A program made the translations under genes and the position numbers. A stretch of 64,000 bases of DNA. It comes from Clostridium sp. NkU-1. Its GTDB lineage: Bacteria; Bacillota_A; Clostridia; Lachnospirales; Lachnospiraceae. Each line of letters begins with the position of its first letter. The first letter of the stretch is position 1. This document shows, piece by piece, positions 53,644 to 62,226 of the stretch. The notes below the pieces were generated by a model. It had not been told where the DNA came from. It did not search any database and worked only from the letters and a program-made list of their open reading frames with translations. The stretch covers positions 186,001-250,000 of the forward strand of contig BBDR01000002.1 of assembly GCA_001312405.1 (NCBI GenBank), written 5' to 3'.

Positions 53644-55665
53644 ATGAAAAGATTAAAGGCAGTTTCATTTTTATTAAGTTTTCTTGTTTTTATTTCTGCC
53701 TCGTTTTGTGCGTCCGGGGAGGAAATAGCAAGTGGGAAAAACGGTCTGGATGTCATGTTTGTCATGGACTATAGCGGTTCCATGTCTGCCAATGATCCGG
53801 ATCACACTGCCATCGGTATGGTAAAAGCGTTTATTGATACCGTGCACAGTGCTGATATCCGGATCGGTTTTGTGGCATATAATGACCAAATTGTGTCATC
53901 TGCTGCTCCGGTATCTGTGAGGACTCAGGAAGAAAGGGACTCATTAAAAGCCCTGATGGATTCCGCCGGGTATTCGGGCAATACGGACATTGGTTTAGGA
54001 TTAAATTATGCATATGGCCTGACCGGACAGGAAAACGGAAGAAAGTGCATGATTGTTTTAATATCGGATGGAGAAACGGATTTAAAAGGTTCCCAGGCCG
54101 GAAGGACCAGAGAAATCTCTGATCAGGACTTGAGAAATACGGTAGAGGCCAGCCGGTCCCGGAATATACCGCTTTATACGGTGGCTTTCGGCAAATATGA
54201 CGGCAGCAAGGAGATCCTGAAGGAAATTTCCAGCCAGACAGGCGGACAAAATTATACGGTTGAAAAACCGGAGACTTTAATTGATGTGTTGTATGGGATT
54301 TTTCATGACAACATGGCTTACCGCATTCAGGAAATTGCGGGCGGCATTTATGGGGAAGGCAGTCAGAGTCTGCGCATTAAGCTTGATGATTCCCATTTAG
54401 ATGAGATGGATGTCCTGATGATATCGCCTCAGCAAATTGGAGATACTACGGTTGTTTACGGAGAGCAGCAGATAAAACCGGTTAATCTGGTTCACTATTC
54501 TGTGGCAAAGGTATCGGACATAAAAAGAGATATCAGCGAAATGACCATACAGACCAACACAAGAAAGAATCAGGAACTAAAGATTTATTTGATCAGCTAC
54601 AGGGACTTGACTCCTGTTATGGAAATAGAAACAACGGTTGCGAGAAACAATCCATTGTCTTATAAGATTTATTTTAAGGATAAAAGCGGTTCTGTAATTA
54701 AAGACGAAGCCTTTTATTCCAACTTCACTCCAAAGGTGGTGGTTTATCCGGACGGACAGTCGGACAGCAGCAGAAGAGATATTGAAACTGCCGTCAAGGA
54801 AGGGATTCTTGCAGGAGAAATGGTTTTCCCCCAGTCAGGGACTTATTACATAGAAGCCCGTTTGGATGACAGGATGGAGTCCTGCATCTTTAATACAGCA
54901 AGAATTCAGGTGATTAACACGCCTCCTGCAGGAGAGCTTCCAAAGAACGTTCATTATAATCCTTTAACCAGGGAAAAACAGCTGGTACTTAACGATTATT
55001 TTACCGATTCGGATGGAGACAGTATTCTTTACACTTTGGAACAGGAGGCCGGTGATCTGGCAGAGGTCGGTCTTAATAATGGAATCCTTACTATTAAACC
55101 ATTAAAAGCAGGAAGCCGGAATCTGATACTGAAGATATCCGATGGAGAGGCAGCAATATCCTATACCTATTCCTTAGAGATAATCCCATTGTGGAAGGCA
55201 TATTGGTGGGTTATTGTTCTCATTCTGGCAGCCGCAGGTGCTGGCCTTTGGAGACTGTTCCATAAACCAAAGCCTGAACTGGAAGTGATTACGGAAAAGA
55301 AAGCCCAGAACCGATTCCAGGGAAAGATGGATGCCTATTTTATGGAGCAGCCTGAGGGAGAAGCTGAGATCCCGCCCCTTACATTCCCTATGTATAAGAT
55401 CAAGGATAACAGAGTAAGCCTTGGAGACTTAATGAAAGAATATCCGGATGCTTCTGCATCTCTGGGACTGGACCACATATTTCTCATAGCGGATGAGGAC
55501 AGGCGGATGATTTTATATCATTCATCGGAGTCTTCCCTTATGATCGGAAATTCCATTGTGTGCAGAAAGATACAGTATAGCGTAAGCTTTGGTGATATCA
55601 TATCCATTACATCTCCGGATGGAGCTTATGATCTGGAGGTCCACTATATTTCTATGATTCAATAA
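53644..55665 (+). CDS. Membrane-anchored von Willebrand factor A protein
   Basis: 673 residues, intact. Signal peptide (residues 1-25, ending FCASG), extracellular vWA domain (about 34-215) with an intact MIDAS motif VMDYSGSMSAND, GNTDIGLGLNYA and IVLISDGETD, then beta-rich domains (about 220-510, cadherin-like near LNDYFTDSDGDSILYTL), one membrane span (WWVIVLILAAAGAGLW, about 521-537) and a cytoplasmic tail of about 130 residues ending in a beta-rich FHA-like segment. First gene of the contractile-type cluster. It may sense or scaffold at the cell surface. RBS AAAGGTGTG. Confidence 0.85.
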   Translation: MKRLKAVSFLLSFLVFISASFCASGEEIASGKNGLDVMFVMDYSGSMSANDPDHTAIGMVKAFIDTVHSADIRIGFVAYNDQIVSSAAPVSVRTQEERDSLKALMDSAGYSGNTDIGLGLNYAYGLTGQENGRKCMIVLISDGETDLKGSQAGRTREISDQDLRNTVEASRSRNIPLYTVAFGKYDGSKEILKEISSQTGGQNYTVEKPETLIDVLYGIFHDNMAYRIQEIAGGIYGEGSQSLRIKLDDSHLDEMDVLMISPQQIGDTTVVYGEQQIKPVNLVHYSVAKVSDIKRDISEMTIQTNTRKNQELKIYLISYRDLTPVMEIETTVARNNPLSYKIYFKDKSGSVIKDEAFYSNFTPKVVVYPDGQSDSSRRDIETAVKEGILAGEMVFPQSGTYYIEARLDDRMESCIFNTARIQVINTPPAGELPKNVHYNPLTREKQLVLNDYFTDSDGDSILYTLEQEAGDLAEVGLNNGILTIKPLKAGSRNLILKISDGEAAISYTYSLEIIPLWKAYWWVIVLILAAAGAGLWRLFHKPKPELEVITEKKAQNRFQGKMDAYFMEQPEGEAEIPPLTFPMYKIKDNRVSLGDLMKEYPDASASLGLDHIFLIADEDRRMILYHSSESSLMIGNSIVCRKIQYSVSFGDIISITSPDGAYDLEVHYISMIQ

Positions 55666-55771
55666 ATGAGGCTGAGACAGCCTGAAATAAGAACTGTGAT
55701 GTTCACGTTTTCCGTTGGCGGCAGCTGATGGAAACGATTGAATAAAAGTGAGAAAGAGGGAGCAAAAGCGT

Positions 55772-57940
55772 ATGGAAACTATTACACAAACCAACCGGAC
55801 TATTCTGTTTTCCGAAATGAATCCTGAAAAGCTGAATCTTCTGACCCTGATTGGGGATGTAAGAGGGAAGACAAGCCTTGATGATGACAAGATTAAGGAA
55901 ATTAATGAAACGCTTCTGGTAGAAAGTTTTGAGGATTTTTTGGAAAAGTTTGCCCCAGTTGTTTATTCATGGTGCGATGCGAATACCGGCAGTATTCAGT
56001 ACAGTCTGATTAAACCGGAGAATATACCGGATAACTGCATTACAGAAATACCGCTTAATGAAATGAATGATTTACTCAATATGCTCATTACATTGCAGGA
56101 TGCAAGAGGCTCTTTGGGAGTTGCAAATGTAGATTTTAAATTCAGCAATGTTTTAGAGATGATCTCCCCTAAAAAGATTATGGAGGATATCCGTCAGGTG
56201 CGGAGAGAGATCCAGTATACTTATGGGAACTACATGGAGTTAGATGAGGAAGATCCCAAGCGTCTTGATTTGGGGGACAAGCTGAATTACCAGTTCGAAC
56301 AGGCAAGCCACAATTACAATAATGTGCTGGCTATGCTCCCTCTTGCGATTGAAGATATCAAGACCCGCCTGCTTCTTGGAAATGGGGAAACTGCACAAAG
56401 AGGCCAGGAATTTAAGGCTGGGCTTTTAAGCATGGGAGATGACGGAGAACTGAAAATCCTGGAAATGAAGCAGGAGGAAGGAACCCAGCTTGCGATCGTG
56501 GATGACCACATCAATACCAGTTTGATTCAGACATTCCGGGATGATTACGATGCCCTTAATGAGGACAAGTCTGACTATGTCAGAGAGCTGGTGGTCAGGA
56601 CTTTCTGCCCCCTTTCTTCCACCATGGAAAGCTCTGTAGACCGGGAGGTAGAAGTACAAAATTACAATACCTATCTTGAATTTTATAAAAAGAGCAAGGA
56701 TGATTTTATAAAAGCGGTAAAACCATTGATTGAGAAAATCCTGGGTGTAAAGGCGTTCTTTGATCAGTACCAGGTAAAAGAAAAGGGGATGCAGCCAAGG
56801 CTTCTGATCACCAACACTCCTTTGGAAATGATGATAAAATCCAGCAATCTGCCAAGACTTTTAACTTATTTAAATACGACAAATGATAAGAATGAATTTG
56901 AGAATACACTTTGGTTTGGAATTGTTCCGGATGTAGAACTAAATCAGTCAGGAGATGGCAAGCTTCAGAGAATGCGGTTTGCCGGAAACCAGAAGGTAAA
57001 GAAACCGGGAACCAATACCATGGAAAACCTTGCTATTTTGATGAATGCCATTAACCCCTATAAGATTACAACATTTTTCAGCTTCGCTACCGGAGAAGAG
57101 AGTACGTTTAATTATGTAGCCACTGAGGGAATTGGTATTTTTAAGGACAAATGTACTCCTCTCATGAAGAGGGATTACAGTGAATTCGTAGTTCCCTGCA
57201 TCCCCAATGTTACCATCATTCCAAAGGATAAGTCAGGACTTATCCTGGATAAGCGGATGGTCATTGATGACGATGGAAATGTGACTCTTTCCCAGGAAAA
57301 AGAGGACATTATGAAGATGTGGATCGAGGGAGTATATGTGGGAGCTGCATACGGGGCTGCCGGTATTGCTGCAGCATGGCAGTGCCCGGAATACCTAAAG
57401 CAGAGGTTTCCTAATACCACCATGGAATACCCTGGAGTGCGTTATGACATAGAAGCAGGAGACAATGCTCTTTTAGTCACGACCAGCATGACAAAGGAGA
57501 TATCCGGATTTACCAATGCCATTAAAAATTCCATTAACAACACAGGCTTTGGATTTGTTTTCACCTCGGACAATGCTCAGCATAAGGGCAGGGAAATTAA
57601 GAATGTCATGGTCTACAAAGCCAGAAATTTATTAAGCAATGGGACGGAATTTGAACCCATTTATAAAACCCTTCTGGTTACTTATATTGAAAGAATGCTC
57701 AGATTTTACAGCGGAGACTTTAAACAGGATAAGATTTTACAGTTTTTCAGCAATAACCCCAGCAGCCAGAAGAGCAAATGGGATGCAAACCGCCAGTATG
57801 TTAATTCCCTGCTCCAGGATGGAGATGAGCTGGATTTCAGCATCGATGAGAAAAACGGCATCTGCAACATACAGCTGACCTTCAGCAACACAACCAGAAA
57901 TCTTAAGGTAGAACTGACAAGAAAAGGACAGACTGCGTAA
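55772..57940 (+). CDS. Large sheath-like protein of a putative contractile system (TssC-like)
   Basis: 722 residues from ATG 55772 (RBS AGAGGGAG), intact, soluble, acidic. I recognise no exact family. The C-terminal part suggests a contractile sheath protein: LWFGIVPDVEL, ILMNAINPYKITTFFSFATG, FVVPCIPNVTIIPKD, VYVGAAYGAAGIAAAWQCPE and YIERMLRFYSGDF. The N-terminal part (FEDFLEKFAPVV, LNMLITLQDARGSLG) loosely recalls TssB, and total length is near TssB plus TssC. The two tube-like genes downstream support this reading. Alternatives are an unrelated large cytoplasmic scaffold or a filament protein. Confidence 0.5.
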   Translation: METITQTNRTILFSEMNPEKLNLLTLIGDVRGKTSLDDDKIKEINETLLVESFEDFLEKFAPVVYSWCDANTGSIQYSLIKPENIPDNCITEIPLNEMNDLLNMLITLQDARGSLGVANVDFKFSNVLEMISPKKIMEDIRQVRREIQYTYGNYMELDEEDPKRLDLGDKLNYQFEQASHNYNNVLAMLPLAIEDIKTRLLLGNGETAQRGQEFKAGLLSMGDDGELKILEMKQEEGTQLAIVDDHINTSLIQTFRDDYDALNEDKSDYVRELVVRTFCPLSSTMESSVDREVEVQNYNTYLEFYKKSKDDFIKAVKPLIEKILGVKAFFDQYQVKEKGMQPRLLITNTPLEMMIKSSNLPRLLTYLNTTNDKNEFENTLWFGIVPDVELNQSGDGKLQRMRFAGNQKVKKPGTNTMENLAILMNAINPYKITTFFSFATGEESTFNYVATEGIGIFKDKCTPLMKRDYSEFVVPCIPNVTIIPKDKSGLILDKRMVIDDDGNVTLSQEKEDIMKMWIEGVYVGAAYGAAGIAAAWQCPEYLKQRFPNTTMEYPGVRYDIEAGDNALLVTTSMTKEISGFTNAIKNSINNTGFGFVFTSDNAQHKGREIKNVMVYKARNLLSNGTEFEPIYKTLLVTYIERMLRFYSGDFKQDKILQFFSNNPSSQKSKWDANRQYVNSLLQDGDELDFSIDEKNGICNIQLTFSNTTRNLKVELTRKGQTA

Positions 57941-58128
57941 ATAATACCAGGTATTGTCCACACACAATTATATGGAAGGTGGAAACAGCCATGTATGGAA
58001 ACGTCAGCACAATTGTGGCGATTATATTAAAATAAAAGCTTTATTATTAAACACCAGGCATCCGAAGGCCGGTAATAAAACGGCTTTATGGATTATAAAA
58101 ATTATTTAATAAGAATGGAGGACGTAAT
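57941..58128. other. Intergenic spacer between sheath-like and tube-like genes
   Basis: No convincing gene; a 14-codon frame from 57991 (MYGNVSTIVAII) has no good site. No strong terminator. ATGGAGGACG precedes the next start. Confidence 0.4.
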
Positions 58129-58556
58129 ATGGGACTTAGAATGAAAATCACAGGCAGCGAAACCGTAGAGCTGCGTGAGACAAGCATTACCAGTGTAGTA
58201 TTTGGAGCAGACATTCCCCATGATTCCAATGCCAGATCAACCGATCTTGGTTCAACCGTGTTAATTGAGGGGAAGATACTGGCGGCAGTAGGCGGTGAGG
58301 CCGCTGATGATACCAGCAAGCTGGCCAGATGGTCTTTAGTTCCGGCAGAAAATTCAGACTGCTACCGGAATGTTCAGATCGACGTGGTAAGTGCCTCCCA
58401 GGTGGTTCGTCAGATAACGGTACCCAATGCATTTGTGTTGATTACAGAGAAGATTTTACTGATGAAACAGGAACCGGAGTATTCAAGCTTCTCATTAAGC
58501 AGAAGAAGGACAAGATGACTTCCCTTAAATTTGAAGGCGGATTCAGCGGAGAATAA
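58129..58556 (+). CDS. Hcp/tail-tube-like protein 1 (frameshifted)
   Basis: 142 residues when corrected; one G is missing near 58437 (PNAFV-VDYREDF). Compact all-beta protein. It shares with its neighbour DSNARSTDLGSTV, the GKIL..V pattern, WSLVPAE.SDCYR, ASQVVR, PNAFVVDY and IKQKKDKM. The order of strands with a terminal 'NAFV..Y ... e.v/f.l.ik.kkdk' hairpin resembles Hcp and phage tail-tube proteins. Located just after the sheath-like gene, as tube genes are. Function inferred, not proven. Confidence 0.6.
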
Positions 58557-58589
58557 TCAGGAAGAATAAAAGAAAGGAAGGAACAGATT

Positions 58590-59015
58590 ATGGGATTTAC
58601 ATTAAAAGTAGAAGGCCCGTCTACCATTGACTTAGGGACCATCAGTATTACAGGAGTAAAGTTTAAGACAGATATTCCCCTTGATTCCAACGCACGTTCC
58701 ACCGATCTGGGGAGCACTGTGGAAATTTCAGGAAAGATTTTAACTGCAGTAGATGGAGATCCTTTTGATTCTACAAGACAGTTGGGACTCTGGTCCTTAG
58801 TACCCGCAGAAAAGTCTGACTGTTACCGTAAGGTGACCGTTGAGGTGATTGCAGCTTCTCAGGTAGTGAGAAAATATACATATCCCAATGCATTTGTAGT
58901 GGATTATAAAGAAAACTACGGAGATACGGAAGGTGTAGGAACATTCCGGCTCATCATCAAACAGAAAAAGGACAAGATGGCGCAGATCGCTGTGGAAGGC
59001 GGATACAGCGTGTAA
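58590..59015 (+). CDS. Hcp/tail-tube-like protein 2
   Basis: 141 residues, intact, a tandem paralog of the previous gene (roughly half the positions identical by eye): ISITGVKFKTDIPLDSNARS, LGLWSLVPAEKSDCYRKV, YPNAFVVDYKENYGD, FRLIIKQKKDKMAQIAVEGG. RBS AGGAAGGAAC. A strong terminator follows seven bases after its stop, so these two proteins are probably made in excess of the genes downstream, as expected for tube subunits. Confidence 0.65.
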   Translation: MGFTLKVEGPSTIDLGTISITGVKFKTDIPLDSNARSTDLGSTVEISGKILTAVDGDPFDSTRQLGLWSLVPAEKSDCYRKVTVEVIAASQVVRKYTYPNAFVVDYKENYGDTEGVGTFRLIIKQKKDKMAQIAVEGGYSV

Positions 59016-59021
59016 ACATGC

Positions 59022-59050
59022 AGGGGCTGCCGAAATGGCAGCCCCCTTTT
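59022..59050 (+). terminator. Strong intra-cluster terminator after the tube-like genes
   Basis: GGGGCTGCC pairs with GGCAGCCCC around CGAAAT, followed by CCTTTTG. It lies 17 bases before the next start codon with no promoter seen between, so downstream genes depend on readthrough. Confidence 0.75.
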
Positions 59051-59066
59051 GATAAGGAAAGAAAAG

Positions 59067-59549
59067 ATGCTTGATTACTATAAAATCCTTGGGGTCCCTC
59101 CTCAGGCAACAGAAAAAGATATTAAGGCCGCTTATCGAAAGCTGGCTAAGGAATATCATCCGGATGTGGTGCAGGATGACCCGGATGGAAATAAAAAGAT
59201 GTATGAGATCCAGGAAGCCTATGGGGTTCTGGGTGATGCAGAGAAAAGGAAACAATATGATTCTTTCCGAAAAGAGAAAAAGGAAAGAGGAACGGCTAAA
59301 AGGGAAGACTCCCGGGAACAAAGAGAGAAACCGGGAAATGCAGCTCCGGATATGAGCCAGTTTGAACGCTTCTTTGGATTTCAGCCGGGAAAAGGGATGG
59401 AGACATACCGTGGGAACGGGGACGGGGCGAAGAAACATGATGGGCCAGTCAATACCAATGAGCTGTTTTCAGCATTTTTTGGGGTGAAAAAAATGAGGAG
59501 GAAGCCGGTAGATTTAGAACTTGTGAAAAAAATTGTCAGGAGCAGATGA
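59067..59549 (+). CDS. J-domain (DnaJ-like) protein
   Basis: 160 residues. N-terminal J domain (1-65): [20 protein letters not shown] with the HPD motif in [11 protein letters not shown] and [12 protein letters not shown]. The rest is charged and disordered-looking, with [10 protein letters not shown] and [12 protein letters not shown]. The natural end is uncertain: two A7 runs lie in the last 40 bases and reading the first as A6 would end the protein at FFGVKK. No zinc-finger or client domain, so probably a dedicated Hsp70 recruiter for this cluster. Confidence 0.85.
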   Translation: MLDYYKILGVPPQATEKDIKAAYRKLAKEYHPDVVQDDPDGNKKMYEIQEAYGVLGDAEKRKQYDSFRKEKKERGTAKREDSREQREKPGNAAPDMSQFERFFGFQPGKGMETYRGNGDGAKKHDGPVNTNELFSAFFGVKKMRRKPVDLELVKKIVRSR

Positions 59550-59794
59550 TTCTATCAGAACAACAACCCCGGTTTGATTTAACCGGAAATAGGATGGTGC
59601 TGGAATAGAAATCTTTTATTTTACTGCAATTCATTCCATGCCGGATCAAAATCAGGTAAACTAGATCATTTTATTCTGTTTAGATAATAAAACAGTTATC
59701 TTTGATCTTAATATGAGAGAAGAAAGTTATGCATTTTGGAAAAACAGTATTGCTGCTATGACTGAAACGATACGAAAGGCTGAAGGGGTATTTA
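59550..59794. other. Gap with a possible small reading frame
   Basis: Mostly non-coding. From 59712 an ATG frame of 30 codons (MREESYAFWKNSIAAMTETI) ends at 59804, overlapping the next start, which hints at translational coupling; it may also be the 3' end of a broken gene. Family unknown. Confidence 0.3.
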
Positions 59795-60211
59795 ATGAGA
59801 AATAAGTTAAAAAAAGGCTGTGTCTGGATATTGCTATGGCGACAATTTTTGTATTTGCAACAGTTTTTTTTAAGCTCATGTAAGAATTTGGATAGAGAAA
59901 CCAACCGGAATCAGAACCCGGCAATGCAAGAAGTGCTGGAATCGATTGCCGATGAGAATGGCGGGGGTGAACCGGCAATGAGACATTCGACGGGTGAGGT
60001 ATCATTTGAGATTTACTTGGGCTGGAGTAAAATTGAGGATTCAGAATGCTTTTTAGATAGAGAGAGGACCAAAGTTTATGGCTTGAATGCCAGTTCTCCG
60101 CTTGGTTCTTTTACACCAGAGGAGTGTTTTTCCTTTTTGGTTGAACATTATCAGGATACGGATTCTTTTAAGTTGTTGGATCAAAGCGATTCCCTTACGC
60201 AATGGTATTGA
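59795..60211 (+). CDS. Small lipoprotein-like protein of the cluster
   Basis: About 138 residues as written. The N terminus ends in a lipobox-like LSSC (residue about 29). The hydrophobic stretch is better (DIAMATIFVFATVF) if the A7 run at 59809-59815 is lengthened by one and the T8 run at 59874-59881 shortened by one, a compensating pair. The mature part has EVSFEIYLGWSKIEDSECFL and FTPEECFSFLVEHYQD. After the TGA at 60209-60211 the same frame stays coding-like (FRAMLEIQEIIERTRYEKM) to TAA 60308, overlapping the next gene, so the stop may be an error. Outer face of the membrane; function unknown. Confidence 0.5.
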   Translation: MRNKLKKGCVWILLWRQFLYLQQFFLSSCKNLDRETNRNQNPAMQEVLESIADENGGGEPAMRHSTGEVSFEIYLGWSKIEDSECFLDRERTKVYGLNASSPLGSFTPEECFSFLVEHYQDTDSFKLLDQSDSLTQWY

Positions 60212-60288
60212 TTTCGTGCGATGCTTGAAATACAGGAGATCATTGAGAGAACCAGATATGAGAAAATGAGGAGGAAACCAGGTAAAGC

Positions 60289-60842
60289 ATGGAGAGCAGA
60301 AGAAAGATAAAAATAGGATTGGATATCTCCATCCTGATTTGTGCAATACTTTTAATTTTTGGCCTTTTTTCCAAGGGAAATGACCGGTTATGGATCGGGG
60401 TGCTGGTCTTTGCAGGACTGGCGGCGGCCGCTGACCTGCTGGGCCAGATAAGGGAAAAAGGGGTCAGGCCAAAGGAGAATTCAGTTGGATACTCGGAAGA
60501 GGTCAGGGCTACTCAGCTCATGCTTTTGGACGAGCATGATAAACCCTTAAAATCTTGGGATATAGCAGAAAAAAAACAGCTCTTATTATAGGGAAGAAAA
60601 ACGAAGAGGAGGATGTGGATGTGGATTTGGAGGACTGCGAGTACAGTGCCTTCATTGACAACCAGCATGCAGTACTGAATTACTGCCTGGATTCCTGGTA
60701 TTTGGAAGATTTAGGTTCACAAAACGGTGTAAGAATCAGGAAGGCAGAGGATGGCATCTGTTATCAGGTGACTGGAAGGCCATGCAGAATTTTGGCGGGA
60801 GATGTGATTTATATTGCCAGCACTCGCCTTTTATTGACATAA
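60289..60842 (+). CDS. Membrane-anchored FHA-domain protein (frameshifted)
   Basis: 184 residues when corrected. Two N-terminal membrane segments (LDISILICAILLIFGLF, LWIGVLVFAGLAAAADLL), then a cytoplasmic FHA domain: FIDNQHAVLNY, WYLEDLGSQNGVRI, ILAGDVIYIASTRLLL. The S/N-x-x-H and SQNG motifs are those that bind phosphothreonine. The A8 run at 60569-60576 needs one more A (or two fewer) to join AEKK to TALIIGKKNEEE. RBS GAGGAAACC. Confidence 0.82.
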
Positions 60843-60865
60843 ATACATAGATAGGAGATTGAAAT

Positions 60866-61363
60866 ATGAGCTTAGTAAGATGCCCCAATGGACACGTTTT
60901 TAATGCAAGACGTTATGGAAAGACCTGCCCCTATTGCCAGATGAAGTTAAAAGAAGAGACAGAGGATAAGAAACCTGTGGGATTTGAGCCTTCTATGGAA
61001 GTTTTACAGGAAGAGGTCCGGCCCGTCTGTGGCTGGATCGTGTGTATCTCCGGCGCAAGGGTTGGAATGGATTATAAGATACACAGCGGAAAGAACTTTG
61101 TGGGCCGTGGAGATGATATGGATATACAGATCTTGGGAGATAACGAGATCAACCGGAAAAACCATACCATCATTGTCTATGATGAGAAAAAGAGGAATAC
61201 GGTCATCCTGCCGGGAGATGCAGCAGGGCTTGCTTATTTGAATGATGAAGCTGTTTATGTGCCAACGGAATTAAAGCCTTACGATGTGATTGAGCTGGGG
61301 AAAAGCCGGTTTTTATTTGCCCCATTATGCGGAGAAAATTTTGAATGGAATGATAAAAAATGA
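60866..61363 (+). CDS. FHA-domain protein with N-terminal zinc ribbon
   Basis: 165 residues, intact. Zinc ribbon: CPNGHVFNARRYGKTCPYC (residues 6-24). FHA-like domain: KNFVGRGDDMDIQILGD, EINRKNHTIIVYDEKK, YDVIELGKSRFLFAP. Cytoplasmic. It overlaps the next gene by four bases. RBS TAGGAGATTG. Such proteins read phosphothreonine marks; the phosphatase genes follow directly. Confidence 0.82.
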   Translation: MSLVRCPNGHVFNARRYGKTCPYCQMKLKEETEDKKPVGFEPSMEVLQEEVRPVCGWIVCISGARVGMDYKIHSGKNFVGRGDDMDIQILGDNEINRKNHTIIVYDEKKRNTVILPGDAAGLAYLNDEAVYVPTELKPYDVIELGKSRFLFAPLCGENFEWNDKK

Positions 61364-62226
61364 CTGTGATGATCATGGGAGGTCTAGGGATCATGCTGTC
61401 GGCCTCTGTGTTAGGCCGGCTGGTTCTGGCGGCCTCAGATATAAGGAAAGAAGAAAATAAAAAAAGAGAACCTTCAGATGAAACTGCCGTCAGCCAGACC
61501 ACTGGCGGCAAAGAAATTCAGGCGGATATAGCGGGAATCCAAACAAATAACGCAGGGACCCTGGCAATTTTGTCCGATGGGATTGGAAAAGCGAACACAG
61601 GAAAAGTGTGTGCCCAGATTGCAGTGGATACTTTACTGGATCGATACCAGCCCTGCCATGTGCTGAATAACCCTGAATATTTCTTTAAGACTTCTTTTCG
61701 TGAAGCAAGTCAGAGGATTCAGAGGACCATTGGGGAACGGCGGGGAGGTACATGCCTGGCAGCGGTATTTGTCAATGGAGGGTCTATGCATTACGGTCTG
61801 GCGGGAGATATCCGGATTGCTTTGTTTCGGAATCAGGAATTGATCCCCATCAGCAAAGGCCAGACTCTTAATGTGCTTGCCTTAAACGCTTATCAGGAAG
61901 GAATCTTATCAAAGCCTGAAACCATCTGGACCATGGAAGAAAAACGGGTATGGAACTATCTGGGAATAGACGGTTTTCATGAAATTGAGATTGGAGAAAG
62001 GCCTATCCGGTTAAAACCCGGTGATGTGGTGGTGCTTGCGACAAAGGGAATCTTTGAAACGGTATCCTGGGCGGAGATGGAAGATATCCTGTTAAAGGAC
62101 CTTACTTTGAAGGAGAAAGCAGACGGCATTGTCATGGAGTCGGAAAAGAAAAATGGGATGGAGAAAGAAAACGGGAGCGTTCTGCTTCTGAGAGCGGAGG
62201 TGACTTATGAGAAGAATGAATTCTGA
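61360..62226 (+). CDS. Membrane-anchored PP2C-like protein 1
   Basis: 288 residues, intact. N-terminal membrane anchor (MIMGGLGIMLSASVLGRLVL), then a PP2C fold: LAILSDGIGKANTGKVCAQI (first metal-binding motif, DGIG), GGTCLAAVFVNGGSMHYGLA, GDIRIALFRNQEL and KPGDVVVLATKGIFETV. The usual late GG-x-DN motif is replaced by ENGSVLLL, so activity is uncertain. Overlaps both neighbours, so tightly coupled. Confidence 0.75.
   Translation: MTVMIMGGLGIMLSASVLGRLVLAASDIRKEENKKREPSDETAVSQTTGGKEIQADIAGIQTNNAGTLAILSDGIGKANTGKVCAQIAVDTLLDRYQPCHVLNNPEYFFKTSFREASQRIQRTIGERRGGTCLAAVFVNGGSMHYGLAGDIRIALFRNQELIPISKGQTLNVLALNAYQEGILSKPETIWTMEEKRVWNYLGIDGFHEIEIGERPIRLKPGDVVVLATKGIFETVSWAEMEDILLKDLTLKEKADGIVMESEKKNGMEKENGSVLLLRAEVTYEKNEF

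Noticed and set aside
60209..60211. Selenocysteine at an in-frame TGA
   Set aside because: No selenoprotein family match, no recognisable SECIS-like stem directly after it, and other in-frame stops in the window are TAG and TAA.
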